Below are positions 1 through 6,306 of a stretch of 14,038 bases of DNA, one piece after another. Under the pieces are notes generated by a model that was not told the origin of the DNA, did not search any database, and saw only the letters and a program-made list of their open reading frames with translations. Where the stretch lies: contig CAMQXE010000008.1 of NCBI GenBank assembly GCA_947038745.1, positions 1 to 14,038 on the forward strand, written 5' to 3'. Each line of letters begins with the position of its first letter. Within the stretch, counting starts at the first letter, position 1. A program made the translations under genes and the position numbers. The DNA is from an uncultured Propionibacteriaceae bacterium (GTDB lineage: Bacteria > Actinomycetota > Actinomycetes > Propionibacteriales > Propionibacteriaceae).

Positions 1-435
1 CCGGCGCCCGTCGTCACTCCGGAGCCTGCGCCTGTCGTTCCCCCAACTCCGGAGCCCACGCCAGTTGTCACCACCCCGACGCCCACGCCAGAACCGACAC
101 CCGTCGTGACTCCTGAACCGGCTCCGATTGTGACCGAAGCTCCAGCAGCTCCTGCCGTGATCACCCAGGTCGATCCAACTCAGCAAGCACAAGATCCAAA
201 CATTGCTTCTATCGGGTCTTCCGCCGTTGTCGTTGAGGAAAACGTATCTGAGCCAGTCGCAGCTATCATGACCCCCATGGCGGTCCCAGCCATCTCGTCG
301 TTAATGGCTATCTTGGACCAGCCACTTGTCACAGTTGAAGCTGCTAAAGATCCAGCTATGCTTCCGATCAAGTTCACCGAGCACAACGGTCGCATCGTTG
401 AGTTCCGTGGCCGTGTTGCGGAGATCATCGTATGA
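1..435 (+). CDS. 3' end of a proline-rich protein gene (5' truncated by window edge)
   Basis: The reading frame is open from the first base to a TGA at 433-435, so the true start lies outside the window; the GTG at 106 is an internal valine. The first 45 or so residues are a low-complexity linker of repeated P-x-P-x-V-V-T-P-E-P-like units (PAPVVTPEP, then TPVVTPEP and APIVTEAP). After it come about 100 non-repetitive residues ending in [21 protein letters not shown] do not recognise the family. Pro/Thr/Val/Glu repeats of this kind usually act as extended linkers between domains, often in envelope-associated proteins, but no membrane segment or sorting signal is visible in the part shown. The stop overlaps the start of deoC as ATGA, so the two genes are probably cotranscribed and translationally coupled. 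Confidence 0.75.
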   Translation, partial: PAPVVTPEPAPVVPPTPEPTPVVTTPTPTPEPTPVVTPEPAPIVTEAPAAPAVITQVDPTQQAQDPNIASIGSSAVVVEENVSEPVAAIMTPMAVPAISSLMAILDQPLVTVEAAKDPAMLPIKFTEHNGRIVEFRGRVAEIIV

Positions 436-1088
436 TGTCGCGGGAGGAACTAGCCCGCTACGTTGATCACACTTTGCTCAAGCCAGAAGCAACGTCAGCA
501 GATATTGCTTGCCTCGTAACAGAAGCTATGACGCTTGGCACCTACTCGATCTGCGTTAGCCCCGCGTTCCTCCCACTGAAAATTACCCATCCTGGAGTTC
601 TGCTAGCCACTGTTTGTGGATTCCCCTCGGGGAAGCACTCGGCAGCAATCAAAGCTGCGGAAGCCGCTGCTTGCGTAACTCATGGCGCTGATGAGATCGA
701 TATGGTGATCGATCTTGGCCAGCTATTAGATGGCAAGCTTGCAGCAACTGAGCAGGAGATCCGCCTGGTAAAAGAAGCAAGTGGTGACGCCCTAGTTAAG
801 GTCATCATTGAATCCGCAGCACTCACTGACCAGCAGATCATTGACGTCTGCAAAGTCGCTGAGCAAGCTGGAGCGGACTTCGTCAAGACCTCAACTGGTT
901 TCCATCCTGCTGGCGGAGCTTCGACTCATGCCGTCGAATTAATGCGAGCAACTGTGGGGAATCGCCTAGGGGTCAAGGCCGCTGGCGGAATCCGCACCGC
1001 TGCAATGGCTCTAGAACTTATAGATGCAGGAGCAACCCGTCTTGGGCTATCAAGTACCAAGGCCATTCTTGAGGGGATGGTTTCCTAA
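432..1088 (+). CDS. deoC: Deoxyribose-phosphate aldolase DeoC
   Basis: This is a 218-residue class I aldolase. It reversibly splits 2-deoxyribose 5-phosphate into glyceraldehyde 3-phosphate and acetaldehyde in the cytoplasm, in deoxynucleoside catabolism. Visible family motifs are the N-terminal [11 protein letters not shown] (11-21), TVCGFPSG (60-67), GADEIDMV (85-92, with the proton-relay Asp probably D90), the Schiff-base lysine K152 in VKTSTGF, and the second catalytic lysine K182 in VKAAGGIR. The length matches the usual 210-250 residues and all catalytic residues are present, so it should be active. The start ATG at 432 overlaps the stop of the upstream gene (ATGA), with a GCGGAGA ribosome-binding site at about 418-424. 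A second in-frame ATG at 435 is an alternative. No other deo genes are seen downstream; transcription probably ends at the hairpins beyond 1117. Confidence 0.96.
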   Translation: MMSREELARYVDHTLLKPEATSADIACLVTEAMTLGTYSICVSPAFLPLKITHPGVLLATVCGFPSGKHSAAIKAAEAAACVTHGADEIDMVIDLGQLLDGKLAATEQEIRLVKEASGDALVKVIIESAALTDQQIIDVCKVAEQAGADFVKTSTGFHPAGGASTHAVELMRATVGNRLGVKAAGGIRTAAMALELIDAGATRLGLSSTKAILEGMVS

Positions 1089-1116
1089 CCTAGAACGTAT
1101 TGATCTAGTCACACAC

Positions 1117-1154
1117 CCGCTAAACGACGTCTCTGATGAGGCGTCATTTAGCGG
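1117..1154 (+). terminator. Long hairpin downstream of deoC
   Basis: Two 17-nt arms (1117-1133 and 1138-1154) pair around a TGAT loop. The outer arms are CCGCTAAA and TTTAGCGG, with inner GACG/CGTC and CTC/GAG. There is one C/A mismatch and one T/G wobble. It is followed only by TTTCAGATAT, so the U-tract is weak. It lies 29 nt after the deoC stop and could be a first terminator or a 3'-end-stabilising structure ahead of the stronger terminator at 1198. Confidence 0.55.
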
Positions 1155-1197
1155 TTTCAGATATAAAACCCTGAACCGGGTTTGAGATAAAGACAGC

Positions 1198-1230
1198 AAA
1201 AAGGGCCCGCAGCGATGCGGGCCCTTTTTT
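1198..1230 (+). terminator. Strong intrinsic terminator, probably bidirectional
   Basis: The stem GGGCCCGC / GCGGGCCC (1203-1210 with 1217-1224) closes a 6-nt loop AGCGAT. It is flanked by an A5 run on the left and a T6 run on the right, so a U-tract follows the hairpin on either strand. It serves deoC on the plus strand and could also stop minus-strand transcription arriving from the FHA/dcd side. Confidence 0.9.
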
Positions 1231-1323
1231 GCAAGCTCACGAGTACTAGCCCCCACCCCCGTGGCTTAAGTCTCGCGACAGTTCAATTCTCGCAAAATAC
1301 TGGCTCAATTGGGAGTGTTTGTA

Positions 1324-1343
1324 TGTCCCCAAAATAGGGGACA
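1324..1343 (-). terminator. 20-bp inverted repeat abutting the FHA gene stop
   Basis: TGTCCCC and GGGGACA (1324-1330 and 1337-1343) form a perfect 7-bp inverted repeat around a 6-nt A/T spacer. It starts at the base immediately after the FHA gene stop codon on the minus strand. No U-tract follows (TACAAACACT), so it is not a textbook terminator. It may be a mRNA 3'-end structure or a protein-binding palindrome. Confidence 0.35.
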
Positions 1344-1652
1344 CTAGGCGTGAACTGAGAACTCCCGCTCCCCCATACGGACGATATCGCCGTCCCCAAC
1401 CCGCACCGGCTCGCCCTCTGGGCAATCCTTCATTGCGTCCTTTGGGCCAGCCAATGTGCCATTAGTTGAGCTGCAATCAGTCACAACAACGCCATCGGCA
1501 TCGGCATACACCACCAGGTGCATCTTGGACACTGTAGGGTCCTCGATGATGATCACCTCATCGCCTTCATTAGCCAATGGCGCACGACCGATGACGAGCA
1601 TGCCGTCAAGCTCGGTGGTGCGTCCGTCGTCGAACTCCAAAGTCCACGCCAT
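1344..1652 (-). CDS. Small FHA-domain protein
   Basis: This 102-residue protein is essentially a single forkhead-associated domain, the module that binds phosphothreonine peptides. The diagnostic residues are all visible: IGR (21-23), S42 and H45 in SKMH, and N64-G65-T66 in SSTNGT. These are the residues that contact the phosphothreonine. There is no transmembrane segment, signal peptide or second domain, so it should be a soluble cytoplasmic adaptor. In actinobacteria such proteins are commonly read-outs of Ser/Thr protein kinases (Pkn family), but no kinase gene is in this window and the partner is unknown. The ATG at 1652 is preceded by a very good Shine-Dalgarno, TTGGAGGAACC. It lies 59 bases downstream of dcd in the same orientation, so the two may be cotranscribed. 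Confidence 0.9.
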   Translation of the reverse strand: MAWTLEFDDGRTTELDGMLVIGRAPLANEGDEVIIIEDPTVSKMHLVVYADADGVVVTDCSSTNGTLAGPKDAMKDCPEGEPVRVGDGDIVRMGEREFSVHA

Positions 1653-1711
1653 GGTTCCTCCAAAAATCGTATAGCGAGAGTCTAGTTGTCTATTGCCTTG
1701 CGGCGGGCCAA

Positions 1712-2290
1712 CTACGCGACGTCGATAACATTCCAGTTGAGGTAGCTGCGCGATGCGGTGGGGCCACGCTGTCCTTGGTAACGCGAGCCAGAAGCACCCG
1801 CACCATACGGAGCCTCCGCTGGGCTAGAAAGCTGGAAGAAGCACAACTGCCCAATCTTCATACCCGGCCAGAGCAGGATCGGCAAGGTCGCGACATTCGA
1901 CAGCTCTAAGGTGATGTGCCCAGTAAACCCAGGATCAACAAAACCCGCAGTCGAGTGCGTCATCAAGCCCAAGCGCCCAAGCGACGATTTGCCTTCCAAC
2001 CGCGCAGCAAGATCATGTGGCAAGGTGACACGCTCATACGTAGAACCAAGCACAAATTCACCTGGATGCAGCACGAACGGCTCCCCCGCTGGGACATCAA
2101 TCAACTTGGTGAGCTCATCTTGGGCTTGAGATGGGTCAATTGTTGGGTAGCGATGGTTCTGGAATACGCGGAAACCCTTATCCAAGCGCACGTCGATCGA
2201 CGCAGGCTGGATCATGGTGGGGTCATAAGGATCAAGAACAACATCGCCTTGGTCTAGGCGAGCGCGTAAATCGCAGTCAGCAAGCAGCAT
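1712..2290 (-). CDS. dcd: dCTP deaminase (probably bifunctional dCTP deaminase/dUTPase)
   Basis: This is a 192-residue member of the trimeric dCTP deaminase/dUTPase family, supplying dUMP (or dUTP) for thymidylate synthesis. Family motifs are [11 protein letters not shown] (26-36), [10 protein letters not shown] (100-109), [21 protein letters not shown] (112-132) with the catalytic glutamate E129, and the C-terminal [12 protein letters not shown] that closes over the nucleotide. The length and the HSTAGF motif match the actinobacterial enzymes of the Mycobacterium tuberculosis type, which turn dCTP directly into dUMP plus ammonia and pyrophosphate. Assigning bifunctionality here is an inference from that resemblance. 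The start ATG at 2290 has no clear Shine-Dalgarno (upstream GGCTCGAGAC), so a leaderless or very short-leader transcript is possible. Confidence 0.95.
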   Translation of the reverse strand: MLLADCDLRARLDQGDVVLDPYDPTMIQPASIDVRLDKGFRVFQNHRYPTIDPSQAQDELTKLIDVPAGEPFVLHPGEFVLGSTYERVTLPHDLAARLEGKSSLGRLGLMTHSTAGFVDPGFTGHITLELSNVATLPILLWPGMKIGQLCFFQLSSPAEAPYGAGASGSRYQGQRGPTASRSYLNWNVIDVA

Positions 2291-2748
2291 GTCTCGAGCC
2301 TAGCGGGTACGCGAAAGATAGATCGTATTTTTCCCTAACTGCAAGACTAATCATGATCTATAGCTCAGGAGGTAGTCTTCGGGCTCGGCTACGAACTGCA
2401 TTTTGTGGCCATAGAGCAGGTCTGCACCGGTCACTCTGTACTCGAATGGAGGACGGCAATCCGTGCCCCCTGCTTGAAATTCATGAGTTTATTCATCACA
2501 TCGTATTTACTGAGGCAATTCTACCTGACAAAGGCTTGAGCCAATACGTTCGCAGAGGGCTCGAACCTCATTGCAACATGGATCCCACGTGGGTTTCAAA
2601 CCCCCATCGGCGACTACCTCCAACACTTCATTTTGGCAACCGCAGAAACTCACCAACTCGCTCCAGGCAACGAAGATATCTCGTCGTCGGCTATTCTGTC
2701 GTCAATCCACAGCTCCTCAGGGTGAACACAGCCTCACACCCCAAAGCT

Positions 2749-2788
2749 AGATCGTGATTTGAGTTGAGCACAACTGAAATCACGATCT
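2749..2788. repeat. 40-nt near-perfect inverted repeat (18-bp stem)
   Basis: Arms AGATCGTGATTT (2749-2760) and AAATCACGATCT (2777-2788) are perfect complements. Inside them, AGTTG and CAACT also pair, around an AGCA loop. Only one position, a G/G opposition, is unpaired. There is no T-run on either side, which argues against a simple intrinsic terminator. It could be a large operator, a mobile-element relic, or a structured RNA element. No gene lies within about 420 bases on either side. Confidence 0.8.
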
Positions 2789-3143
2789 GAAAATCAGGAT
2801 TTACGCTCGCGAGGAAGAGAGCGACGGACACGCAAGAGGCCAGCTTAGTCATCCGGAGAACCCTGGCGGTGGCAGGAGCAGCTATTACCACATGAATGAG
2901 CTAAAGGCCCCTTTGCTACGTTCCCCTTTCTAAGGTCGCACACCACCTGCAACAGCTACCCAACCAGCAGAGTCTCATCCGTGCGCCCCTATAAAGATAG
3001 GCCGAACATGGCTATTCAAATCAAAATACGCCAGTCATAAGATAGATCCGCCAAGTCAACCAGAAGCTTCACCCTGCGGCGAGTACCACAACATTCATAT
3101 CTAGTACGAATAACAGTTTGATAAAAAACCAGTAAGGCACATT

Positions 3144-3170
3144 GATATTTTCTCGATAAATGAAAAAATC
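3144..3170. promoter_or_regulatory. AT-rich inverted repeat upstream of the I36-like gene
   Basis: GATATTTTC (3144-3152) and GAAAAAATC (3162-3170) form an inverted repeat with one mismatch and a 9-nt spacer containing TCGATAAAT. It lies about 40 bp upstream of the start at 3212, where a promoter and operator would be expected. The surrounding stretch 3105-3170 is clearly AT-rich compared with its flanks. I cannot assign a -35/-10 pair with confidence. Confidence 0.35.
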
Positions 3171-3211
3171 AGACTAGGGAACAGCAGTCCCGCTAAACGA
3201 ATGGAGTACCT

Positions 3212-3595
3212 ATGAATATCAATCTCCGGATTGCAGCAGCTCCTCTTGCAGCATTTATCGGAGCAGCAGGATTCCTTGCAGCCCAGCCAGTATCTATCGC
3301 ACAAGCAGTAGATTACGGTTGCTCAAATGCTGCAGTCTGCGCTTACGACCATGCCTGGTATGGCGGGCAGAGCATTTCCGGCGCCAGGGGCGTTTGTGGA
3401 TTCGAGGTGGATCTTGCTCCAACGGGTATGAATGATCGGATTTCTTCCGTCGCTGACTTCTCTGGACACCAGCAGGGTTTCTTCCAGCATAGCAACGCAG
3501 GAGGCTGGAAGTACACCGTTAGCCCCTGGGCCAAAGTAGGCTATGTCGGCAATGACTACAATGATCAATTCTCCAGCTTCATCTGGACCGGCTAG
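3212..3595 (+). CDS. Secreted small protein, peptidase inhibitor I36 / beta-gamma-crystallin-like
   Basis: A 127-residue pre-protein. Residues 1-32 form a signal peptide: a short Asn/Arg N-region, a hydrophobic Ala/Leu/Phe/Ile core, and an AQA cleavage site around 30-32. The mature part is about 95 residues with three cysteines (C37, C43, C62), one of them likely unpaired. CSNAAVCAYDHAWYGGQSI followed later by MNDRISSVADF is the pattern of the I36 inhibitor family (Streptomyces metalloproteinase inhibitor fold). That family resembles half a beta/gamma-crystallin: a Cys-x5-Cys-x-Tyr start, a GG turn, and an N-D-x-I-S-S signature. Start ATG 3212 has a GGAG site at 3203-3206. It is the first gene of an operon with a lipoprotein and a MacAB-like transporter. 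It may be a protease inhibitor, or a bacteriocin-like or signalling protein handled by that transporter; its activity cannot be read from sequence. Confidence 0.85.
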   Translation: MNINLRIAAAPLAAFIGAAGFLAAQPVSIAQAVDYGCSNAAVCAYDHAWYGGQSISGARGVCGFEVDLAPTGMNDRISSVADFSGHQQGFFQHSNAGGWKYTVSPWAKVGYVGNDYNDQFSSFIWTG

Positions 3596-3605
3596 ATGAG
3601 CATAT

Positions 3606-3631
3606 GGCGGCCCTAGAAGTCTAGGGCCGCC
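3606..3631 (+). terminator. Hairpin between the secreted-protein gene and the lipoprotein gene
   Basis: GGCGGCCCTAGA (3606-3617) and TCTAGGGCCGCC (3620-3631) are perfect complements, giving an 11-12-bp GC-rich stem with a tiny loop, 10 nt after the upstream stop. It is followed by CCTTAAGCT, so there is no U-tract. It is better read as a partial terminator or mRNA-stabilising hairpin that would let the first gene be expressed at a higher level than the genes behind it. Confidence 0.7.
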
Positions 3632-3664
3632 CCTTAAGCTAACGAAGACCAAGAGGAGTTTGAA

Positions 3665-4528
3665 GTGCACAAGAAATGGCTTAACGTAGCAGTTCTTACG
3701 ATGTCGGCAACTGTCTTTCTAGCAGGCTGCTCCGGGACGGATCGACGCAACCAAAGGACACCGGAATCAGAGCCATCCATTGTGTCCAATTCTGCTGTTT
3801 TAAATACACAGACTGCAGCTATCTCTCTTCCATTGGACCGCTACGCTATGTCTGAAAACGATGTGCACATCATGCAAGCAGCTCAGAATATCCAGTTTGA
3901 GAAGTGCCTATCCCCCAACCAATCGACCAGCGAGACAGCCCGACAAAATGCACGTGCTTCCCTCATTATACCTGCCGCTAGCAGGGACTGGATCTACGGG
4001 CGATGGGCAGCCACAGGCCCAGCAGGTCTCGGTGCTCCCAGCAGTCACTTCACGCTAGGGAGCGGACTTAATCCCGACCCTACGACAGCAAACCAATGCG
4101 TGGAAACACCTGAGATGAAGAGCCTTGAGCCCGTCACTCGCTACTTAGGAACGCAGGGTGAACTTCAGAAACTTCCATCTCTTTCCTTCGCAACTTACAA
4201 ACAGTCCATGACCGATTCTCGAATGATCAGCCTAGTCAACCAGCGATCCCAATGCATCAAGAAGCGGGGCTACCAGGTGGATGAAACTCCAATCCAAGGA
4301 GTAGTCAGCACGAAGGATGGAGCCGAGGATAAGGAAGCTGCGCTGATTGTTGAGGCCACGTGCTCTGATGAGTTAAATTTCACTCAGCGCGCCGCGGACA
4401 TCACCGCTAGCTACCAGCTCCAGGAGATAGAGAAGAATAAGGCTGAGCTACAGGCCATTAAGGCTACCTGCGACAAACGGGTGGAGAGCGCCAAAGCCAT
4501 CCTCGCAAATGCCGGAATTGCAGTTTAA
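3665..4528 (+). CDS. Lipoprotein of the secreted-protein/ABC cassette
   Basis: A 287-residue protein with a lipoprotein signal: KK at the N-terminus, a hydrophobic stretch, then the lipobox LAGC with lipidated C22. The product should be anchored on the outer face of the cytoplasmic membrane. The rest is soluble, with several cysteines. Its C-terminal 60 residues are rich in Glu, Lys, Ala and Gln and look helical, possibly coiled-coil (TASYQLQEIEKNKAELQAI). I do not recognise a named domain. The start is GTG at 3665, supported by AGAGGAG at 3652-3658; no ATG fits better. It sits behind the I36-like gene and overlaps or abuts the adaptor gene, so a role as extracytoplasmic partner, immunity or receptor component of that system is likely but inferred. 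Confidence 0.85.
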   Translation: MHKKWLNVAVLTMSATVFLAGCSGTDRRNQRTPESEPSIVSNSAVLNTQTAAISLPLDRYAMSENDVHIMQAAQNIQFEKCLSPNQSTSETARQNARASLIIPAASRDWIYGRWAATGPAGLGAPSSHFTLGSGLNPDPTTANQCVETPEMKSLEPVTRYLGTQGELQKLPSLSFATYKQSMTDSRMISLVNQRSQCIKKRGYQVDETPIQGVVSTKDGAEDKEAALIVEATCSDELNFTQRAADITASYQLQEIEKNKAELQAIKATCDKRVESAKAILANAGIAV

Positions 4529-5621
4529 GATGCGCCTAAAAATCCTGCCTACTGCCCTTGTTAGTTTTCTAGCTGGAGCTCTTATCGCTACGCTCGTGAT
4601 GGCGCGCATGCACCCTAAACCAGATGTAACACCAATCGCAAATGCCGGAAAAACCATTCGCGTCACCGCTAAAGTTGAGTTGAAGCCAGAGCGCGAGCAG
4701 GCATCTGCCGTTGGTAAGGCTCAAGCAGGATTAGTCTCTCCCCTCGCCCCAGCGACCGGAGGCGCTCGCCTGGTCCTCTCTAAACGAGTACTTTCCATCG
4801 GAGATACTATCACCATCGGAGCTCTGTTGGGCGAGGCATCGGGAGTACCACTATTCGCCTTTCCTCCAGAATCGCCGATCTATCGTGACATCATGCCGGA
4901 TTCAAGCGGAACAGATGTCGAGGCTTTGCAGAGAATGCTAGTGGATACAGGGTACCTCGGTATCGCGTCCGGGATAATGGATCCGGCAACATCAACCGCA
5001 GTAAAACAGCTCTTCACAGCAACGGGCTACAAGGCACCCGAACAAGTCGGAAAATCTTTTTTTCCCGCAGCCTCTGCCGTAGTACTTCCCCAGGATAACT
5101 GCATCGTCTCAAATGCAGCGCCTCCGGGGACGGAGATTACCAAGGATGTGCCCTTCGCCCAGGCGCAGCACAGTACTGCCCTCGCTTCTGCAAGGGTCCC
5201 GACGATTTACAAGACAAACTTCGCTTCTGGATCAACCGTATCGATTACGGCCAACGGGAAGGCTCGTACAGAGGCGGTCGTTTCAGAAATGAGTTCTTTT
5301 AAGGAAGCTAAAGAAGGCCAGCCCGCTGGCTACGATATCCAAGTTACTCTTCCTGTTGAAGTAGCCTCGGAGTTCATATCTCTACCATCCATTACGATCG
5401 AAGAGAAGGCCATCATCGCACAAGCGCCTTCTGTCCCCCTTGCCGCGCTACGCTACGACGAATCGCAGAATCCTTTCGTCCTCAGAGTCTCCTCATCGTC
5501 TGAGAACCCCAACGCCGTGGAGCGCATTCCCGTGACGGTCAGGCGGCAGTTTTCGGGATTAGCTGTGATCGAGCCAAATCCAGAACTTCCGGAGGGGACT
5601 GATGTTCTCGTTGCTGGGTGA
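4509..5621 (+). CDS. Membrane-anchored periplasmic-adaptor-like protein with peptidoglycan-binding domain
   Basis: A 370-residue protein with one N-terminal membrane anchor (residues 9-32, LKILPTALVSFLAGALIATL). It resembles the MacA/HlyD-type adaptors that Gram-positive MacAB-like transporters carry. SIGDTITIGALLGEASGVPLFAFP (about 96-119) is the lipoyl/barrel-hybrid-like part. Residues 128-174 form a peptidoglycan-binding 1 domain (SSGTDVEALQRMLVDTGYL, then DPATSTAVKQLF). VPLAAL at 309-314 is the typical C-terminal adaptor strand. It should hold the transporter against the cell wall. ATG 4509 overlaps the lipoprotein gene by 20 nt. ATG 4530, one base after the lipoprotein stop, would give 363 residues and is a real alternative; neither has a strong Shine-Dalgarno. 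Confidence 0.85.
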   Translation: MPELQFKMRLKILPTALVSFLAGALIATLVMARMHPKPDVTPIANAGKTIRVTAKVELKPEREQASAVGKAQAGLVSPLAPATGGARLVLSKRVLSIGDTITIGALLGEASGVPLFAFPPESPIYRDIMPDSSGTDVEALQRMLVDTGYLGIASGIMDPATSTAVKQLFTATGYKAPEQVGKSFFPAASAVVLPQDNCIVSNAAPPGTEITKDVPFAQAQHSTALASARVPTIYKTNFASGSTVSITANGKARTEAVVSEMSSFKEAKEGQPAGYDIQVTLPVEVASEFISLPSITIEEKAIIAQAPSVPLAALRYDESQNPFVLRVSSSSENPNAVERIPVTVRRQFSGLAVIEPNPELPEGTDVLVAG

Positions 5622-6306
5622 TCACGCTCCGACCATACGTATGGGAGAGATCTCAAAGCGGATCCCCGGTTCTGATGGCTCTTATGCTCTGAAGCATATG
5701 TGTTGCACCATCAGAAATGGTGAATTTGTTGCCGCGATAGGGCCATCCGGCTCTGGTAAGACCACTTTTTTAAGCATTTGTGGCCTCCTCGATTCACCTA
5801 GCTCCGGCTTGTACGAGATCAATGGGACTGACACCAGCTTGCTGTCGGAGCCTGACCGGAACTCTCTGCGCGGAATGATGTTCGGCTTTGTCTTCCAGAA
5901 TTCATATCTGATTCAGGGCGATTCTGTCGGATCCAGTGTTGCGCTTGGGCTCCGCGTTCGGGGACTCAATCGCTCAGCAAGGAACCTTGCGGTCAGAGAG
6001 TCGCTTGCCGCCGTCGGCATGGAGTGGGCAATAGAGAAGCGCGCCGAAGATCTCTCTGGCGGAGAAAAACAGCGTGTCGCTGTTGCCCGTGCGCTTGCGA
6101 CTTCCCCACCAATCCTCCTAGCCGACGAGCCGACTGGTGCTCTCGACTCTGCCAGTACTGAGAATTTGATCTCTATTCTTCGCGAGGTCAATAGTTCGGG
6201 GACAACAATCATCGTCGTCACCCATGACCCTATGGTTGCAAATGCAGCAGATCGACGGCTCACGATTATGGAAGGAGAGCACTGCGATGATAACAAAGCC
6301 CCGTAG
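5602..6306 (+). CDS. MacB/LolD-type ABC transporter ATPase
   Basis: A 234-residue ABC ATP-binding protein with every motif intact: Walker A GPSGSGKTT (47-55), Q-loop Q99 in FVFQN, signature LSGGE (151-155), Walker B ILLADEP (171-177), D-loop ALD (180-182) and switch histidine H208 in VVTHDP. The GPSGSGKTTFLSICGLLDSPSSG and ADEPTGALDS patterns place it in the MacB/LolD/FtsE family, whose members power mechanotransmission or peptide/lipid export rather than nutrient uptake. It acts at the inner face of the membrane with the FtsX-like permease encoded next. ATG 5602 has a strong GGAGG site at 5591-5595 and overlaps the adaptor gene by 20 nt, so translation is coupled. Confidence 0.95.
   Translation: MFSLLGDHAPTIRMGEISKRIPGSDGSYALKHMCCTIRNGEFVAAIGPSGSGKTTFLSICGLLDSPSSGLYEINGTDTSLLSEPDRNSLRGMMFGFVFQNSYLIQGDSVGSSVALGLRVRGLNRSARNLAVRESLAAVGMEWAIEKRAEDLSGGEKQRVAVARALATSPPILLADEPTGALDSASTENLISILREVNSSGTTIIVVTHDPMVANAADRRLTIMEGEHCDDNKAP

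Larger units (their letters stand above)
2291..3211. other. Long gene-poor gap, about 920 bases
   Basis: No reading frame here has a family I recognise. The plus-strand open frame that runs through the left part starts inside dcd and has coding-unlike composition. One other plus frame (2357-2725) reads without stops except a single TGA at 2537. Its second half has a protein-like composition (for example IATWIPRGFQTPIGDYLQHF), so a decayed gene fragment is possible but not shown. I looked for a tRNA fold near 2350-2470 and 2560-2620 and found none that closes. The region carries a strong inverted repeat at 2749-2788. Its last 120 bases are AT-rich and must hold the promoter of the downstream secreted-protein operon. 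Confidence 0.5.

Noticed and set aside
1..135. CRISPR-like or tandem DNA repeat
   Set aside because: The repetition is at the protein level (Pro/Val/Thr/Glu codons) and units vary in length; there are no spacers.
2350..2620. Possible tRNA gene (GGGTTTCAAACCC and CTCGAA-like stretches)
   Set aside because: No acceptor, D and anticodon stems can be paired around these stretches; the palindromes CCCACGTGGG and GGGTTTCAAACCC are short and isolated.
2131..2757. Long plus-strand open frame of 208 codons across the dcd start and the gap
   Set aside because: It begins inside dcd on the other strand, has many Arg, Ser, His and Cys residues in no recognisable pattern, and no ribosome-binding site.
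6224..6286. Upstream ATG for the permease, giving 434 residues
   Set aside because: It has no Shine-Dalgarno, overlaps the ATPase gene by 83 nt, and the added residues are unlike the family; ATG 6287 has GAAGGAGAG upstream.
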